A DNA stretch of 64,000 nt from a virus. Below the pieces are notes generated by a model. It was not told the DNA's origin and made no database searches. It saw only the letters and a list, made by a program, of their open reading frames with translations. Both the position numbers and the translations under genes were made by a program. Location: the IMG/VR virus record IMGVR_UViG_3300042466_001120, positions 45,015 through 109,014 of that record; one strand, given 5' to 3'. Positions 8,462-16,658 of the stretch are shown piece by piece; position 1 is the first letter of the stretch; every line of letters starts with the position of its first letter.

Positions 8462-9257
8462 GAACGTTAAATCGTCAAACCCTTTGAATCAAGATGAGAT
8501 TCAGATTTATTTAAAAGACATTAGAAAACTAAAGGTTATGACACCTGATCGTGAGAAAGTCTTGGCACAAAAAATTGCGTCAGAGGACTGTACCGAACGA
8601 GAGAAAGAACAAATCCAAAAGGAGATGTTGGAAGGAAACCTTCGTTTTGTTATCACGGTGGCAAAACAATACCAAAATCAAGGGGTTGATTTATCGGACT
8701 TAATTGCTGAAGGTAACTTTGGTCTTATGAAAGCAATTAAAAACTTTGATTGGAGTAAAAATAACCGATTCATATCATATGCTGTATGGTGGATTAAACA
8801 ATCCATTTTGCAATCCCTTAATGAGCATTCAAGAACAATTCGTCTTCCGGTTAATGTTGTTCAGGATATGCAAAGAGAAAAGAAAGAGAATGAAAAGACA
8901 AATAAAGAATTGTCTGACAAATTCGCAACCCTACCAAAAATGATTGATCTTGATATGCACATCAACGAAGATGGGGACACCTTGATTGATATCATCAAAA
9001 ATGAAAACGTGGAATCACCTGACGCTATATTCTCAACAAAAGATCTTTTAAAGGATAAGATGATGAATATTATGGGTGTTTTGGATGAAAGAGAAAGAGT
9101 GATCGTTGAAGATTATTATGGAATTACCGGAACACCAAGAACATTGGAAGATATTGGATCTGACTTTTCTTTAACAAAAGAACGTGTAAGACAAATTAAA
9201 GAGAAAGCTCTTCGTAAGTTAAGAAACGAATGTTCGGATTTATTTGAATATTTATGA
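8442..9257 (+). CDS. Phage-encoded RNA polymerase sigma factor (sigma-70 family)
   Basis: 271 residues with all core regions of a primary-type sigma: region 1.2 (NPLNQDEIQIYLKDI), region 2 (GNLRFVITVAKQYQNQGVDLSDLIAEGNFGLMKAIKNF then NRFISYAVWWIKQSI), the region 3 junction (HSRTIRLP) and region 4 helix-turn-helix (RTLEDIGSDFSLTKERVRQIKEKALRKLR). Region 1.1 is absent. It is closer to the RpoD-like sigma of Bacteroidota than to T4 gp55. Likely role: redirect host polymerase to phage promoters, possibly the TATTTATTA-type elements in this window (inference). Confidence 0.93.
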   Translation: MEKTKSENVKSSNPLNQDEIQIYLKDIRKLKVMTPDREKVLAQKIASEDCTEREKEQIQKEMLEGNLRFVITVAKQYQNQGVDLSDLIAEGNFGLMKAIKNFDWSKNNRFISYAVWWIKQSILQSLNEHSRTIRLPVNVVQDMQREKKENEKTNKELSDKFATLPKMIDLDMHINEDGDTLIDIIKNENVESPDAIFSTKDLLKDKMMNIMGVLDERERVIVEDYYGITGTPRTLEDIGSDFSLTKERVRQIKEKALRKLRNECSDLFEYL

Positions 9258-9264
9258 TAAAAAA

Positions 9265-9296
9265 TTTGGCGGATTGGAATAAACACCATATATTTG
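9265..9296 (+). promoter_or_regulatory. Bacteroidota-type promoter for the 9.3-kb RNA
   Basis: TTTG at 9265-9268 and TATATTTG at 9289-9296 with 20 bases between them, the consensus spacing. No ORF follows; the transcript would be the structured RNA at 9303-9440. Confidence 0.7.
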
Positions 9297-9302
9297 TATA
9301 AC

Positions 9303-9440
9303 AAACAAAAAGGGTTAAAATTCACCGATTAATTATAGGTGATGGGTTAAGTAGAAGTGATTTAGGAAGAAACGAGCCTAAGTCGATAGGAAGATGGAAG
9401 ACGATTCAGATACTAATATTCTATCCTACTTAATCAACCC
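9303..9440 (+). ncRNA. Candidate structured small RNA downstream of sigma gene
   Basis: No ORF follows a consensus promoter here. An outer stem pairs GGGTTAAGTAG (from 9344) with CTACTTAATCAACCC (ending near 9440); inside, GATTTAGG pairs with CCTAAGTC, and upstream ACC pairs with GGT around 9322-9340. The 3' end overlaps the stop of the opposite-strand gene at 9430. Size (about 140 nt) and position next to a sigma gene are noteworthy; no known class is recognised. Confidence 0.5.
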
Positions 9441-9807
9441 AAATTGTTAGTTGTGGTCTCCCAGAAGTTTCTTTATAGTAAGCCGACTTAACAATCAATA
9501 AAAAATTATACGGATCCTCTTCCTTTAATACTACAGGAACAAATAAACCTGTTGATCTACTTCTTATAATAATATCCTCATTATCAGAAACCTCATTTAA
9601 AATTATCTTACCAGTTAATTCATCAATTGCTAATTCAATAAGAGCTTTTATTGTTTTACTTTCAATACCCCTTTCTTTTTGCCTACCTTCAGCATGACTA
9701 CGATTATCAACTTTAACATCATATGTAATAAAAATTTGAGAACGTAGTTGGGCAATTCTTTTCTCAAGTAATAAATGTTTTCTAATTGACTCTCTGAGTA
9801 GTGACAT
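9430..9807 (-). CDS. Leader-bearing protein, possible RelE/DUF4258-like fold
   Basis: 125 residues. The N-terminus MSLLRESIRKHLLLEKR is a basic amphipathic helix ending in LLE, like the putative capsid-targeting leaders elsewhere in the window. The body (HAEGRQKERGI...IIIRSRSTGLFVPVVL...LLIVKSAYY) has the beta-rich look of small phage proteins related to DUF4258/RelE, but I cannot assign it. It is a lone minus-strand gene that converges with the RNA above. Confidence 0.6.
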   Translation of the reverse strand: MSLLRESIRKHLLLEKRIAQLRSQIFITYDVKVDNRSHAEGRQKERGIESKTIKALIELAIDELTGKIILNEVSDNEDIIIRSRSTGLFVPVVLKEEDPYNFLLIVKSAYYKETSGRPQLTIWVD

Positions 9808-9829
9808 ATTGATTAATCTTTATTATAAG

Positions 9830-9838
9830 TATTTATTA
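9830..9838 (+). promoter_or_regulatory. TATTTATTA element
   Basis: Late-type AT element, 16 bases before the ATG at 9855. Confidence 0.45.
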
Positions 9839-9854
9839 ATTATAGTTTAATAAT

Positions 9855-11048
9855 ATGAAAGAGAAATTTTTACCTTGGTTTTTATTATTTTGTGCTTTAG
9901 GGTTGTCAGGGACTGCAGCCTATTATAGTGTTGTCGGACTATCAATAGTGTTTGTTGGTGTGGCATTACCCGTTATTATTATGGGAACGTTCCTTGAGAT
10001 ATCAAAGATTGCAATTGCAACATACCTACACGATAAGTGGAAAGAAACGTATGGTGTGTTAAAGATTTATTTAACCATTGCCCTTGTTACATTATCACTA
10101 ATAACTTCACTTGGTATATATGGGCTTTTAAGTACTGGATTTCAGGGAAACATTGCAAAACTAGAAATCAATGAGAAACAAGTTAAAAATGTTGAGGTCA
10201 AAAAGAAACGTTTTGAGGAGATAAAGACCGAATTAACGAAAGAAAAAACCACACTTGATGGTGATATTACAAAATTAAGAGATGGTCTCTCTAATAACAC
10301 CACAACACAGTCTGTTGATCGTAAGACAGGTCAATTAATCACAAAGGAAAATAATAACAATAGAAAATCATTTGAGTTACAACTAACCCAAGCACAAATA
10401 AGAAGAGACACTATAACTAAAAGAATAGATAATATGAATGATAGTATAACTAAACTAGATGTTGATATTTTAAATATGGAGTCAGAAGAAATATCAGGAA
10501 GTGAGTTAGGTGCTTTAAAATATGTTAGCGAATTACTTGATTGGGACGTTAAACGAACCGCAAATCTTTTTATTTTAATTCTGATATTTGTGTTTGATCC
10601 ATTGGCAATCACATTAGTTATTGCAACAAACCAAGCGTTTAAAGGAAAAAGAAAAGACAAAAATTCAGAGAGGGACAACAATGTCCCTAACAAAGAAGAG
10701 ACCATACATGATACAATACATGATACCATACATGATACCATACATGATGAGGTTGAAGTAACCGCACAAGATAGTAACCAAGTAAGTGACCAAGTACCGA
10801 CCAGGTATCGACCAAGTACCGACCAAGTAAAAAGGGTATGGGAAAAGGTTAAAAAATTAAAAGAAGAAGGAAAACAAACGAAGGATTACACTCCACAAGA
10901 AATGGAGGATTACTTTGAAAGGGAGGATCTGATTGATTTACAAAAAATAGAAGAAAAACCAATAGAAGAACCTAAAGTTCAAGTTGAACCTAAACGACTT
11001 TCATATTTAAATAGAGATGGTGGATCTTTCAGAATCAATAGAATTTAA
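9855..11048 (+). CDS. Multi-spanning membrane protein with coiled coil and repeat tail
   Basis: 397 residues. Transmembrane segments at about 8-25, 28-55 and 70-92, a long charged coiled coil (about 95-215), another transmembrane segment at about 235-258 (FILILIFVFDPLAITLVIA) and a hydrophilic tail. The tail has four TIHD repeats encoded by the 12-base repeat at 10701-10748, followed by a Gln/Val/Thr-rich stretch. It overlaps the next gene by 32 bases. Role unknown; similar coil-plus-membrane proteins occur in large marine phages. Confidence 0.65.
   Translation: MKEKFLPWFLLFCALGLSGTAAYYSVVGLSIVFVGVALPVIIMGTFLEISKIAIATYLHDKWKETYGVLKIYLTIALVTLSLITSLGIYGLLSTGFQGNIAKLEINEKQVKNVEVKKKRFEEIKTELTKEKTTLDGDITKLRDGLSNNTTTQSVDRKTGQLITKENNNNRKSFELQLTQAQIRRDTITKRIDNMNDSITKLDVDILNMESEEISGSELGALKYVSELLDWDVKRTANLFILILIFVFDPLAITLVIATNQAFKGKRKDKNSERDNNVPNKEETIHDTIHDTIHDTIHDEVEVTAQDSNQVSDQVPTRYRPSTDQVKRVWEKVKKLKEEGKQTKDYTPQEMEDYFEREDLIDLQKIEEKPIEEPKVQVEPKRLSYLNRDGGSFRINRI
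10701..10748 (+). repeat. Four tandem 12-base repeats (ACCATACATGAT)
   Basis: Four in-frame copies, one with a single change, encode TIHD four times in the tail of the membrane protein. Likely slippage-prone, so the copy number may vary between related phages. Confidence 0.85.
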
Positions 11049-11613
11049 ATCAGAAGGGATATCTGAAAAAAAAACACAAATAATACTTTCCGAAACTAAA
11101 CGGTCAGCTAAAAATTACATAAACTCTTTAAAATATAGGTATAACAGTAAAAACCCTTATATACCAAACTATGTAATTGATAAAGAAGGTGAAATATATA
11201 AGATTTTAGACGATAAAAAGTATTCAAAATACATGGATAGTGAGGTAGTTAATAAACGGGCCGTTATTGTTGTTTTAGAAAATTACGGTTGGTTATTAAA
11301 AAATGCACTTGAAAACACATATGTAAATTATGTTGGTGATATTTATAAAAAAGACATATTTAAAAAAAAGTGGAGAGACCACGATTATTGGGATAAATAC
11401 GAAGAAAAACAAATAAACGTGTTATCCGAACTTTTAAGTGACATATGTAATAAAATGAATATTGAAAAGGAATGTATTGGAACTAATGTTAGATATAATG
11501 AAGTCACAAACTTTAAGGGAATTGTTTCCAAAAGTAACTATGATTTCATCTATAAAGACTTAAATCCATCGTTTAACTTTGAATTATTAACAAAACTTTT
11601 AAAAAATGAGTAA
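11017..11613 (+). CDS. Degenerate N-acetylmuramoyl-L-alanine amidase-like protein
   Basis: 198 residues. The order of elements follows amidase_2/PGRP proteins: NYVIDKEGEIYKI early strand, VVLENYGWL in place of the vGvELxN strand, a helix after W..HDYWDKYEEKQINVLSELL, and a C-terminal NPSFNF in place of the usual DPGPxF. The first zinc histidine position seems to be Ser/Glu and the last has no obvious His, so it is probably not a working hydrolase. It could be a peptidoglycan-binding virion part. Overlaps the upstream gene by 32 bases. Confidence 0.5.
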   Translation: MVDLSESIEFKSEGISEKKTQIILSETKRSAKNYINSLKYRYNSKNPYIPNYVIDKEGEIYKILDDKKYSKYMDSEVVNKRAVIVVLENYGWLLKNALENTYVNYVGDIYKKDIFKKKWRDHDYWDKYEEKQINVLSELLSDICNKMNIEKECIGTNVRYNEVTNFKGIVSKSNYDFIYKDLNPSFNFELLTKLLKNE

Positions 11614-12172
11614 TCAGTACGAAGAAATTAAAAACCTATTAAAGAAAACGAGACTTCTTAAAGAACAAGCCGAGAGAATAAACATGGCTAAAAGTATCGA
11701 AAATAATATATCTGACGATGAACAAGAATATGAAACCGCTGACGGTGAAAATGAGGTTGAAGATGTTGTTAAAAAAGATAAAAGCAAATCTTATAGAATT
11801 TCGGGAGGACTTTTAACTTTACACGGTAAAGAAAAAAAGGACATAGAACTTACAAGTGACGAAAAAACAGCATACCAAGAAACTATGGATGAGTTTGTTT
11901 CTGAAGTTTCTGATTTGTCTGACTTTGGTGTTCTAAACATGTATCCAAATGAAGTACAATGGAGTGGTAAGGTAATTGATTTTGATTTGGAGTTCTTCTT
12001 TTCTATCGGAGAAGAGAATGGTGTTTACATCAACGGAGATATGATAAAATTAGATGAGAAACTAACAGAACTGGTATCCAAATTAACAAGTTACTATGAA
12101 AAGTTTAAATCCAAATGGGCTAAAGTAATCGTCGGAAGAAAGAAAACTCAATTTAAAAAAGAAGAAGAATGA
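11606..12172 (+). CDS. Hypothetical acidic protein
   Basis: 188 residues. Residues 1-25 form a basic/hydrophobic helix, then an acidic linker (SDDEQEYETADGENEVEDV) and an alpha/beta body. The short overlaps with both neighbours (8 and 4 bases) indicate one operon from 9855 to about 13.7 kb. Possibly a virion or assembly protein; not recognised. Confidence 0.6.
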   Translation: MSNQYEEIKNLLKKTRLLKEQAERINMAKSIENNISDDEQEYETADGENEVEDVVKKDKSKSYRISGGLLTLHGKEKKDIELTSDEKTAYQETMDEFVSEVSDLSDFGVLNMYPNEVQWSGKVIDFDLEFFFSIGEENGVYINGDMIKLDEKLTELVSKLTSYYEKFKSKWAKVIVGRKKTQFKKEEE

Positions 12173-12522
12173 AAAACTTTGTAAAAAAATATTTTAAAGA
12201 AATTTTATTGGTAATTATGGTAATCGCCTTAATTTTTCTTTTAATTAACATTTTCACACCAAAACCAGAAATGTCTGAGTTGGATAAATATAAGTTAGAT
12301 CAGTTAAATAAAGACATTCATTTAATTATTGAAAATCAAAAAAAATTAGATAAACAAATTGAAAGTTATAAAAAGGAACTATCACACATAGACTCAACGA
12401 TTGCCAAAGTACAAAATCAAAAAACAATAATAAAAGAATATTATAAAGAAAAAGGTGAAAAAATTTCAGGTATGAAACCATCTGAGATTGATAGTCTTTT
12501 TCATAAACGATATAACTATTAA
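12169..12522 (+). CDS. Spanin-like membrane-anchored coiled-coil protein
   Basis: 117 residues: one N-terminal transmembrane segment (about 10-30, EILLVIMVIALIFLLINIF) followed by a periplasmic-type coiled coil. It precedes the signal-peptide protein at 12524, a layout like inner- and outer-membrane spanin pairs. Evidence is only architectural. Confidence 0.5.
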   Translation: MKNFVKKYFKEILLVIMVIALIFLLINIFTPKPEMSELDKYKLDQLNKDIHLIIENQKKLDKQIESYKKELSHIDSTIAKVQNQKTIIKEYYKEKGEKISGMKPSEIDSLFHKRYNY

Positions 12523-12523
12523 A

Positions 12524-12931
12524 ATGAAAAAAATATTAATTATCCTTTTGTTTTTACCTATGATGGTATTATCACAAAAAGTAAAAACAGACACCACCGT
12601 TATTTGTATACCTTACAAGGCAGCTAAACAAATGGCTTTAGACCTTAACCGTTTAGACTCTTTAACTGCCGTACATAATTTAACAGTAACCGAATTATCA
12701 CAGACACAAAACAAAGTTACTTTTCAAGATAAGATTATTTCCATTATGGAGCAAAAAGAAAATAACTATGAATTACAAATAGAAAAAGAAAAAGAAAAAT
12801 TTGTAATAGTTGAGGGGCAAAATGAAGATTTAAGAAACCAAGTTAAAAAACTAAAAACAAAAAATAGTTTTATTGAAATTATAGGAGGAGCGTTGCTTAC
12901 GACATTAACAATATTCTCAATTCTTAAATAA
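12524..12931 (+). CDS. Exported coiled-coil protein with C-terminal membrane segment
   Basis: 135 residues from the ATG at 12524, chosen because it gives a clean signal peptide MKKILIILLFLPMMVLSQ. A coiled coil covers about residues 60-110 and a transmembrane helix ends the protein (IIGGALLTTLTIFSIL). Together with 12169-12522 it may form the spanin complex that joins the inner and outer membranes in lysis, though it has no lipobox. Alternative: a tail or envelope-associated structural protein. Confidence 0.55.
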   Translation: MKKILIILLFLPMMVLSQKVKTDTTVICIPYKAAKQMALDLNRLDSLTAVHNLTVTELSQTQNKVTFQDKIISIMEQKENNYELQIEKEKEKFVIVEGQNEDLRNQVKKLKTKNSFIEIIGGALLTTLTIFSILK

Positions 12932-13179
12932 TGGCACTAACACCCTCAGAAAAAAAAGAACTGGAAGCGATGGTGAGAAAAGAAATAAAAGACTTTCTTG
13001 GAGAACCAACAGTAAAAAAATTTGAAAGTTCTTTAGTAAAAAAAATTGGTAAGGAATTAAAAAGTGGTGAATTAAGACCCGATTTTAATGAAATATTTAC
13101 AAATATGATGGCCGAGTTTTATTACACTATGTGGACTAGAAAGAATACTTGGCAGAGTAGTTTAAAAAATAAAAAATAA
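12931..13179 (+). CDS. Hypothetical small protein
   Basis: 82 residues, mostly helical and basic (many Lys), overlapping both neighbours by one base. No motif recognised. The ending ...YYTMWTRKNTWQSSLKNKK is aromatic and basic. Confidence 0.55.
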   Translation: MALTPSEKKELEAMVRKEIKDFLGEPTVKKFESSLVKKIGKELKSGELRPDFNEIFTNMMAEFYYTMWTRKNTWQSSLKNKK

Positions 13180-13694
13180 TGAATAAGTTAATAGACGATT
13201 TAATTAAAGAAGCATTAAAAAAACTTAATGATGAACCTAAAGAAGCAACAGGAACGGGTTCTGCTGGTGGGTTTAATGGTCCTGCGTTTAGTATGTGGTC
13301 AGAAGATGATGAGGCAAAGTTGGAATATAAAAAAGGTGAACCTGTTGAGGGTGAATTTACTGAAGCCACAGGATCGGGATCTGTTGGTGCTTACGACGCA
13401 CCTGGATTTGAAGACGTAAACATGAGAGGAAACAATCCTGTTGGTCGTGGAAGGTCGTTTAAAAAAACACAAATACCTGGCGGAGGATTTGTTAAAATAC
13501 AAGATAAGTGTGGTAAATATAACAATAAACCTTGGTGTAGCCAAGGTAATAGTAAAGACAAGCCGGTAAAACTAACCAAAATCGCTAAAGAGTCACCACT
13601 AAATGAGGCGATCAACAACGTATCAATGAGGACTGGATTAAGTGTTGAACGAATAAAAAATATAATAATGAATACAATTAATAGCGATTTATAA
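13179..13694 (+). CDS. Protein with repeated EATGxGSxGxxxxPxF motif
   Basis: 171 residues. The N-terminal MNKLIDDLIKEALKKLNDEP resembles the leader helices of this phage. Two copies of EATG(T/S)GS(A/V)G(G/A)(F/Y)(N/D)(G/A)P(A/G)F occur at about residues 24-40 and 62-78, a motif I know from virion-associated proteins of large marine phages. A short Cys-containing region (KCGKYNNKPWCSQ) follows. Probably a virion or scaffold-associated protein. Confidence 0.55.
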   Translation: MNKLIDDLIKEALKKLNDEPKEATGTGSAGGFNGPAFSMWSEDDEAKLEYKKGEPVEGEFTEATGSGSVGAYDAPGFEDVNMRGNNPVGRGRSFKKTQIPGGGFVKIQDKCGKYNNKPWCSQGNSKDKPVKLTKIAKESPLNEAINNVSMRTGLSVERIKNIIMNTINSDL

Positions 13695-13703
13695 GTAAGG
13701 CGA

Positions 13704-13712
13704 TATTTATTC
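13704..13712 (+). promoter_or_regulatory. TATTTATTC element
   Basis: Variant of the TATTTATTA element, three bases before the ATG at 13716. Confidence 0.4.
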
Positions 13713-13715
13713 TAT

Positions 13716-14912
13716 ATGGAAAGTAATGCGATTAATATTATAAATAAAATTGTTTCTGAGGAAATAAAAAATAGGGTTTATTCATTAAAAAATAAAATTT
13801 TTGAAAACAAAAATATGAAAAAAGGTATGTGTGAAGAATGTGGTTCTGGAAAAATGTACGAAGGTATGTGTTCAGAATGTGGTTATTCTGAAAGTGAAGT
13901 TAAAGAAAATACAGAAAAAGGTATGTGTGAAGAATGTGGTTCTGGAAAAATGTACGAAGGTATGTGTTCAGAATGCGGTTATTCTGAGGGGGAAGTTAAA
14001 GAAGGTAAAAGCCTATCTAAAGGACAAAAATATATTGCAAGACAGGCAAAACCATACGACAAAATAGACGGTGAAGATTTTAAAAAGTTAAGATCAAATA
14101 AATCAGAAGTAAAAGAAAGACTTTACGGAAGACAAAGTAGGATTGATGCTAATAAAAATAATAAAATAGATTCTGAAGATTTTAAAATATTAAGAAGAAA
14201 AAGAACGGATGAGAGTGTTACGTATAAATTGGTTTTAGATGAGTCAACAAACGAGGTATTCTATTTTAAAGAAAATGAAGTTATAAATATTATTGAAAAT
14301 ATAGTTTTAGAAGAAAAGAAAAAGAAAACATCTAAAATACCAAATATAACCAAAGACTCACAAAACAAATCTAAAAAAGAAAATGACGATTATCTTGAAA
14401 GTGTTGTTAAAAAAATGAAAGATTATTTAAAGGCAGGATCTAAAGGTAATTATGAAACAAACCCTAAACACTTCCCTAAAGGTAACGGTGAGTTAGATAA
14501 AATGGAAAAGATGGCTTATATGCCGTCAAATTCTGTTGAGGAATATATTGATAATTTTACCGCAGCTGGTTTAGAGAACTTAGATTACGATGAGATCCAC
14601 CCTAATGAAGATTGGGTTAATGATTTGTTAGTTGGATCATCAAGAACAGGTAATAACCCTGAATGGGGTAATGCGGTAGAGACACCAGCAAACACAAAAA
14701 GAAATAAAATAAGAAAGGATAATTTACTTGCTAAACTAAAAAGAAAGGCATATAATAAATCACCACAACCTGTTGTTAATGATAATACAGGTAATCAAAC
14801 GGATAATGCGTCTAAAATCATGATGAAATTAGAGTCTAAGGAAGAAAAATTGGTTTTAGAAGATATCAAAAAGATAAAAAACCTACTTTCATACGGTAAA
14901 AAAACACAATAA
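13716..14912 (+). CDS. Leader protein with tandem zinc ribbons and EF-hand/dockerin-like motifs
   Basis: 398 residues. After a leader-like helix (MESNAINIINKIVSEEI) come two nearly identical 32-residue repeats, CEECGSGKMYEGMCSECGY, each with four cysteines as in a zinc ribbon. Then two units follow of the type YxxRQxxID..DFKxLR; the second contains DANKNNKIDSEDF, an EF-hand-like calcium loop. The C-terminal 200 residues are unrecognised. Likely a packaged or virion protein, judged by the leader and the late-type element. Confidence 0.6.
   Translation: MESNAINIINKIVSEEIKNRVYSLKNKIFENKNMKKGMCEECGSGKMYEGMCSECGYSESEVKENTEKGMCEECGSGKMYEGMCSECGYSEGEVKEGKSLSKGQKYIARQAKPYDKIDGEDFKKLRSNKSEVKERLYGRQSRIDANKNNKIDSEDFKILRRKRTDESVTYKLVLDESTNEVFYFKENEVINIIENIVLEEKKKKTSKIPNITKDSQNKSKKENDDYLESVVKKMKDYLKAGSKGNYETNPKHFPKGNGELDKMEKMAYMPSNSVEEYIDNFTAAGLENLDYDEIHPNEDWVNDLLVGSSRTGNNPEWGNAVETPANTKRNKIRKDNLLAKLKRKAYNKSPQPVVNDNTGNQTDNASKIMMKLESKEEKLVLEDIKKIKNLLSYGKKTQ
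13821..14003 (+). repeat. Two tandem 96-base repeats encoding zinc ribbons
   Basis: Copies start at 13821 and 13917 and differ by only a few bases over the conserved two-thirds; a recent in-frame duplication of a CxxC-CxxC unit. Confidence 0.85.
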
Positions 14913-14950
14913 GTCTTTTGTTTTAAAAAGGTCCGTATTATTATTGTTAC

Positions 14951-15439
14951 ATGATGATTGATAATAATATGGGTCGTTTTTTTGATTGGTTAGCAAAACC
15001 AATGGATCAAGAAGATGTAACCTCTTGGTATTTAGCCAATAATATAATTCCTGAACTTACAGAACTATTCAGGGATTTTTGTATATCTTTTTTAAGTTTA
15101 ATTAAAGACACATATTTAGGGGATGATTTTGAAAATACGGACACTAAAGTCGGAATGACTGAAAAACAAAAGAAAGAACACTTAACATGGTGTATTAATA
15201 AAACCCTTGAAAATTTTAAAAAAGAGAACATCTATTTTATCTTTAGTGGTGATGATATAACCTTTTTTGAGGGGTTCTTTTTTGAGGTCTGTTACAACCA
15301 AAACGATCAAAAACTTAAATTAGCTATGGATGATTTTTTTGTAAATCTTTTTGATAGACATCAGAAAAAAACAAAATCAGACATTGAAATATTCACAGAA
15401 ATATATAAAATATTAGAAAGATCGTTGAAAGTTTATTAA
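14951..15439 (+). CDS. Hypothetical protein (MGRFFDWLAKP family)
   Basis: 162 residues. ATGs at 14951, 14954 and, in frame, near 14969 (MGRFFDWLAKP) are all possible starts; the last begins the conserved-looking part. Helical, soluble, no catalytic motif visible. Confidence 0.55.
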   Translation: MMIDNNMGRFFDWLAKPMDQEDVTSWYLANNIIPELTELFRDFCISFLSLIKDTYLGDDFENTDTKVGMTEKQKKEHLTWCINKTLENFKKENIYFIFSGDDITFFEGFFFEVCYNQNDQKLKLAMDDFFVNLFDRHQKKTKSDIEIFTEIYKILERSLKVY

Positions 15440-15504
15440 ATATCTTTACTATTTGCTAATAGATTTTATTATTTTTTAAAAATAAACATTATATAACACA
15501 AAAA

Positions 15505-15684
15505 ATGGAAACATTAGAACAAATTAAAACCTTAGTAGAAACGTTGTCAGCAGAAACCACAAAATTTTATACTAAAGGTAATCATTCTGCCGGCACAAGA
15601 GCTAGAAAAAGTGCTCAAGAATTAAAAGAACTTATGCAAGTTTTAAGAAAAGAAATTTTAGCACACAATAAAGAAGAAAAGTAA
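15505..15684 (+). CDS. Histone H1-like (Hc1-type) protein
   Basis: 59 residues: METLEQIKTLVETL...TKFYTKGNHSAGTRARKSAQELKELMQVLRKEI. The core AGTRxRKxxQELKxLxQxLRKEI matches the short histone H1-like proteins that are common in Bacteroidota, which bind and compact DNA. It could help condense phage DNA in the cell or virion, or alter the host nucleoid. Two bases before the next gene, so co-transcribed with it. Confidence 0.75.
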   Translation: METLEQIKTLVETLSAETTKFYTKGNHSAGTRARKSAQELKELMQVLRKEILAHNKEEK

Positions 15685-15685
15685 T

Positions 15686-15874
15686 ATGGAATTATTATTC
15701 AGAGCATCAACATTTGTACTTGTATTCTCAACATTTGTCGTTTTAAAGTATATGGTTAACTTTTTAATGGCTATATTCTCAAACCCACCAAAACCAATAG
15801 AGTATACAGAAAGACAATTAGTTGTTGTGGGGTCTTTTCTGTCGTACATTATAACATACTTAATATTTTTTTAA
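15686..15874 (+). CDS. Small two-helix membrane protein
   Basis: 62 residues with two hydrophobic segments (about 4-30 and 45-62). It sits right after the histone-like gene. The size and two-helix shape would suit a holin, but no lysis genes adjoin it. Confidence 0.5.
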   Translation: MELLFRASTFVLVFSTFVVLKYMVNFLMAIFSNPPKPIEYTERQLVVVGSFLSYIITYLIFF

Positions 15875-15878
15875 AATT

Positions 15879-16307
15879 ATGATTTTTAGCCAATTTATAT
15901 CAAGAGCAACCAAGTATCTCAAATCAGTTAGAGTACTTAAAAATTTTATTAGTTTTGACATGATTTTTCCTAAAACATGGATGACACTAAAAAAATATCC
16001 AGAGGGTATTGAAGTTATACAGACAGAAACAGAAAATGGTAATACTATTACGTCTTTTGTTTGTGAAAATAATAAAACACTAATAGACATTATTGAGCAA
16101 ACATTCGAGACTTACGTTAAAACAAATATTGAAAGAGAAGAAAAAGAAAAATTATTTAAAACAAAAGTAAGAGAATTACAAACAATTTTTGAAAAAGAAA
16201 AATTAGAGAGTTTAAAAAGTCTTAAATTTGACATAGAAGAGTTGACCAAAATTTTGCAAGATAATGAGCCAGAAGAAATCAATGCCGGAGATACAGAAAC
16301 TAATTAA
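15879..16307 (+). CDS. Hypothetical protein with C-terminal coiled coil
   Basis: 142 residues: a basic N-terminal 30, a small beta-rich middle (EGIEVIQTETENGNTITSFV) and a charged coiled coil from about residue 75. Overlaps the next gene by 44 bases, an unusually long overlap that suggests coupled translation. Confidence 0.55.
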   Translation: MIFSQFISRATKYLKSVRVLKNFISFDMIFPKTWMTLKKYPEGIEVIQTETENGNTITSFVCENNKTLIDIIEQTFETYVKTNIEREEKEKLFKTKVRELQTIFEKEKLESLKSLKFDIEELTKILQDNEPEEINAGDTETN

Positions 16308-16476
16308 TGTATTAAGAGAGGACATAGAAGAAAATAAAACATCCTTAGAAAAAGATAAAAAAAAGTTTTCAGATGAACTTATTAAGTTCAAAAAAGAAAA
16401 TATTAAAAATACAATACACAAAGAGGAGAAATACACTTTATGGCAAAGAATATTGAGAACTTTAGGGATGAATTAG
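16264..16476 (+). CDS. Small coiled-coil protein
   Basis: 70 residues, almost entirely a charged coiled coil. It overlaps the upstream gene by 44 bases and the downstream gene by 37, so the three form a nested set. No family recognised. Confidence 0.5.
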   Translation: MSQKKSMPEIQKLINVLREDIEENKTSLEKDKKKFSDELIKFKKENIKNTIHKEEKYTLWQRILRTLGMN

Positions 16477-16658
16477 TCAAGTTCGCAAATATTGTTGAAA
16501 TACTTGAAAGTACGTTCATAGGTGAAGACTCCACAGAAATAATCACATATTTAGAAGATCATGTTTTTGATAGAGTATCGAGAGAACTAAAAACTGACCA
16601 AAAAAATAAATGCGTTATATCTATAGGTAGTGTAAATTTTACCTTTTTGAAAAGGTAG
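16440..16658 (+). CDS. Small helical protein
   Basis: 72 residues (MAKNIENFRDELVKFANIVEIL...). Converges on the minus-strand gene, overlapping it by 20 bases. Not recognised. Confidence 0.5.
   Translation: MAKNIENFRDELVKFANIVEILESTFIGEDSTEIITYLEDHVFDRVSRELKTDQKNKCVISIGSVNFTFLKR

Noticed and set aside
10331-10741. 136-residue minus-strand ORF with MVSC repeats
   Set aside because: Shadow of the TIHD repeat and the coiled coil on the plus strand.
13602-13694. C-terminal segment of the 13179 protein (residues 142-171) considered as a HTH
   Set aside because: Helical, but no convincing helix-turn-helix pattern.
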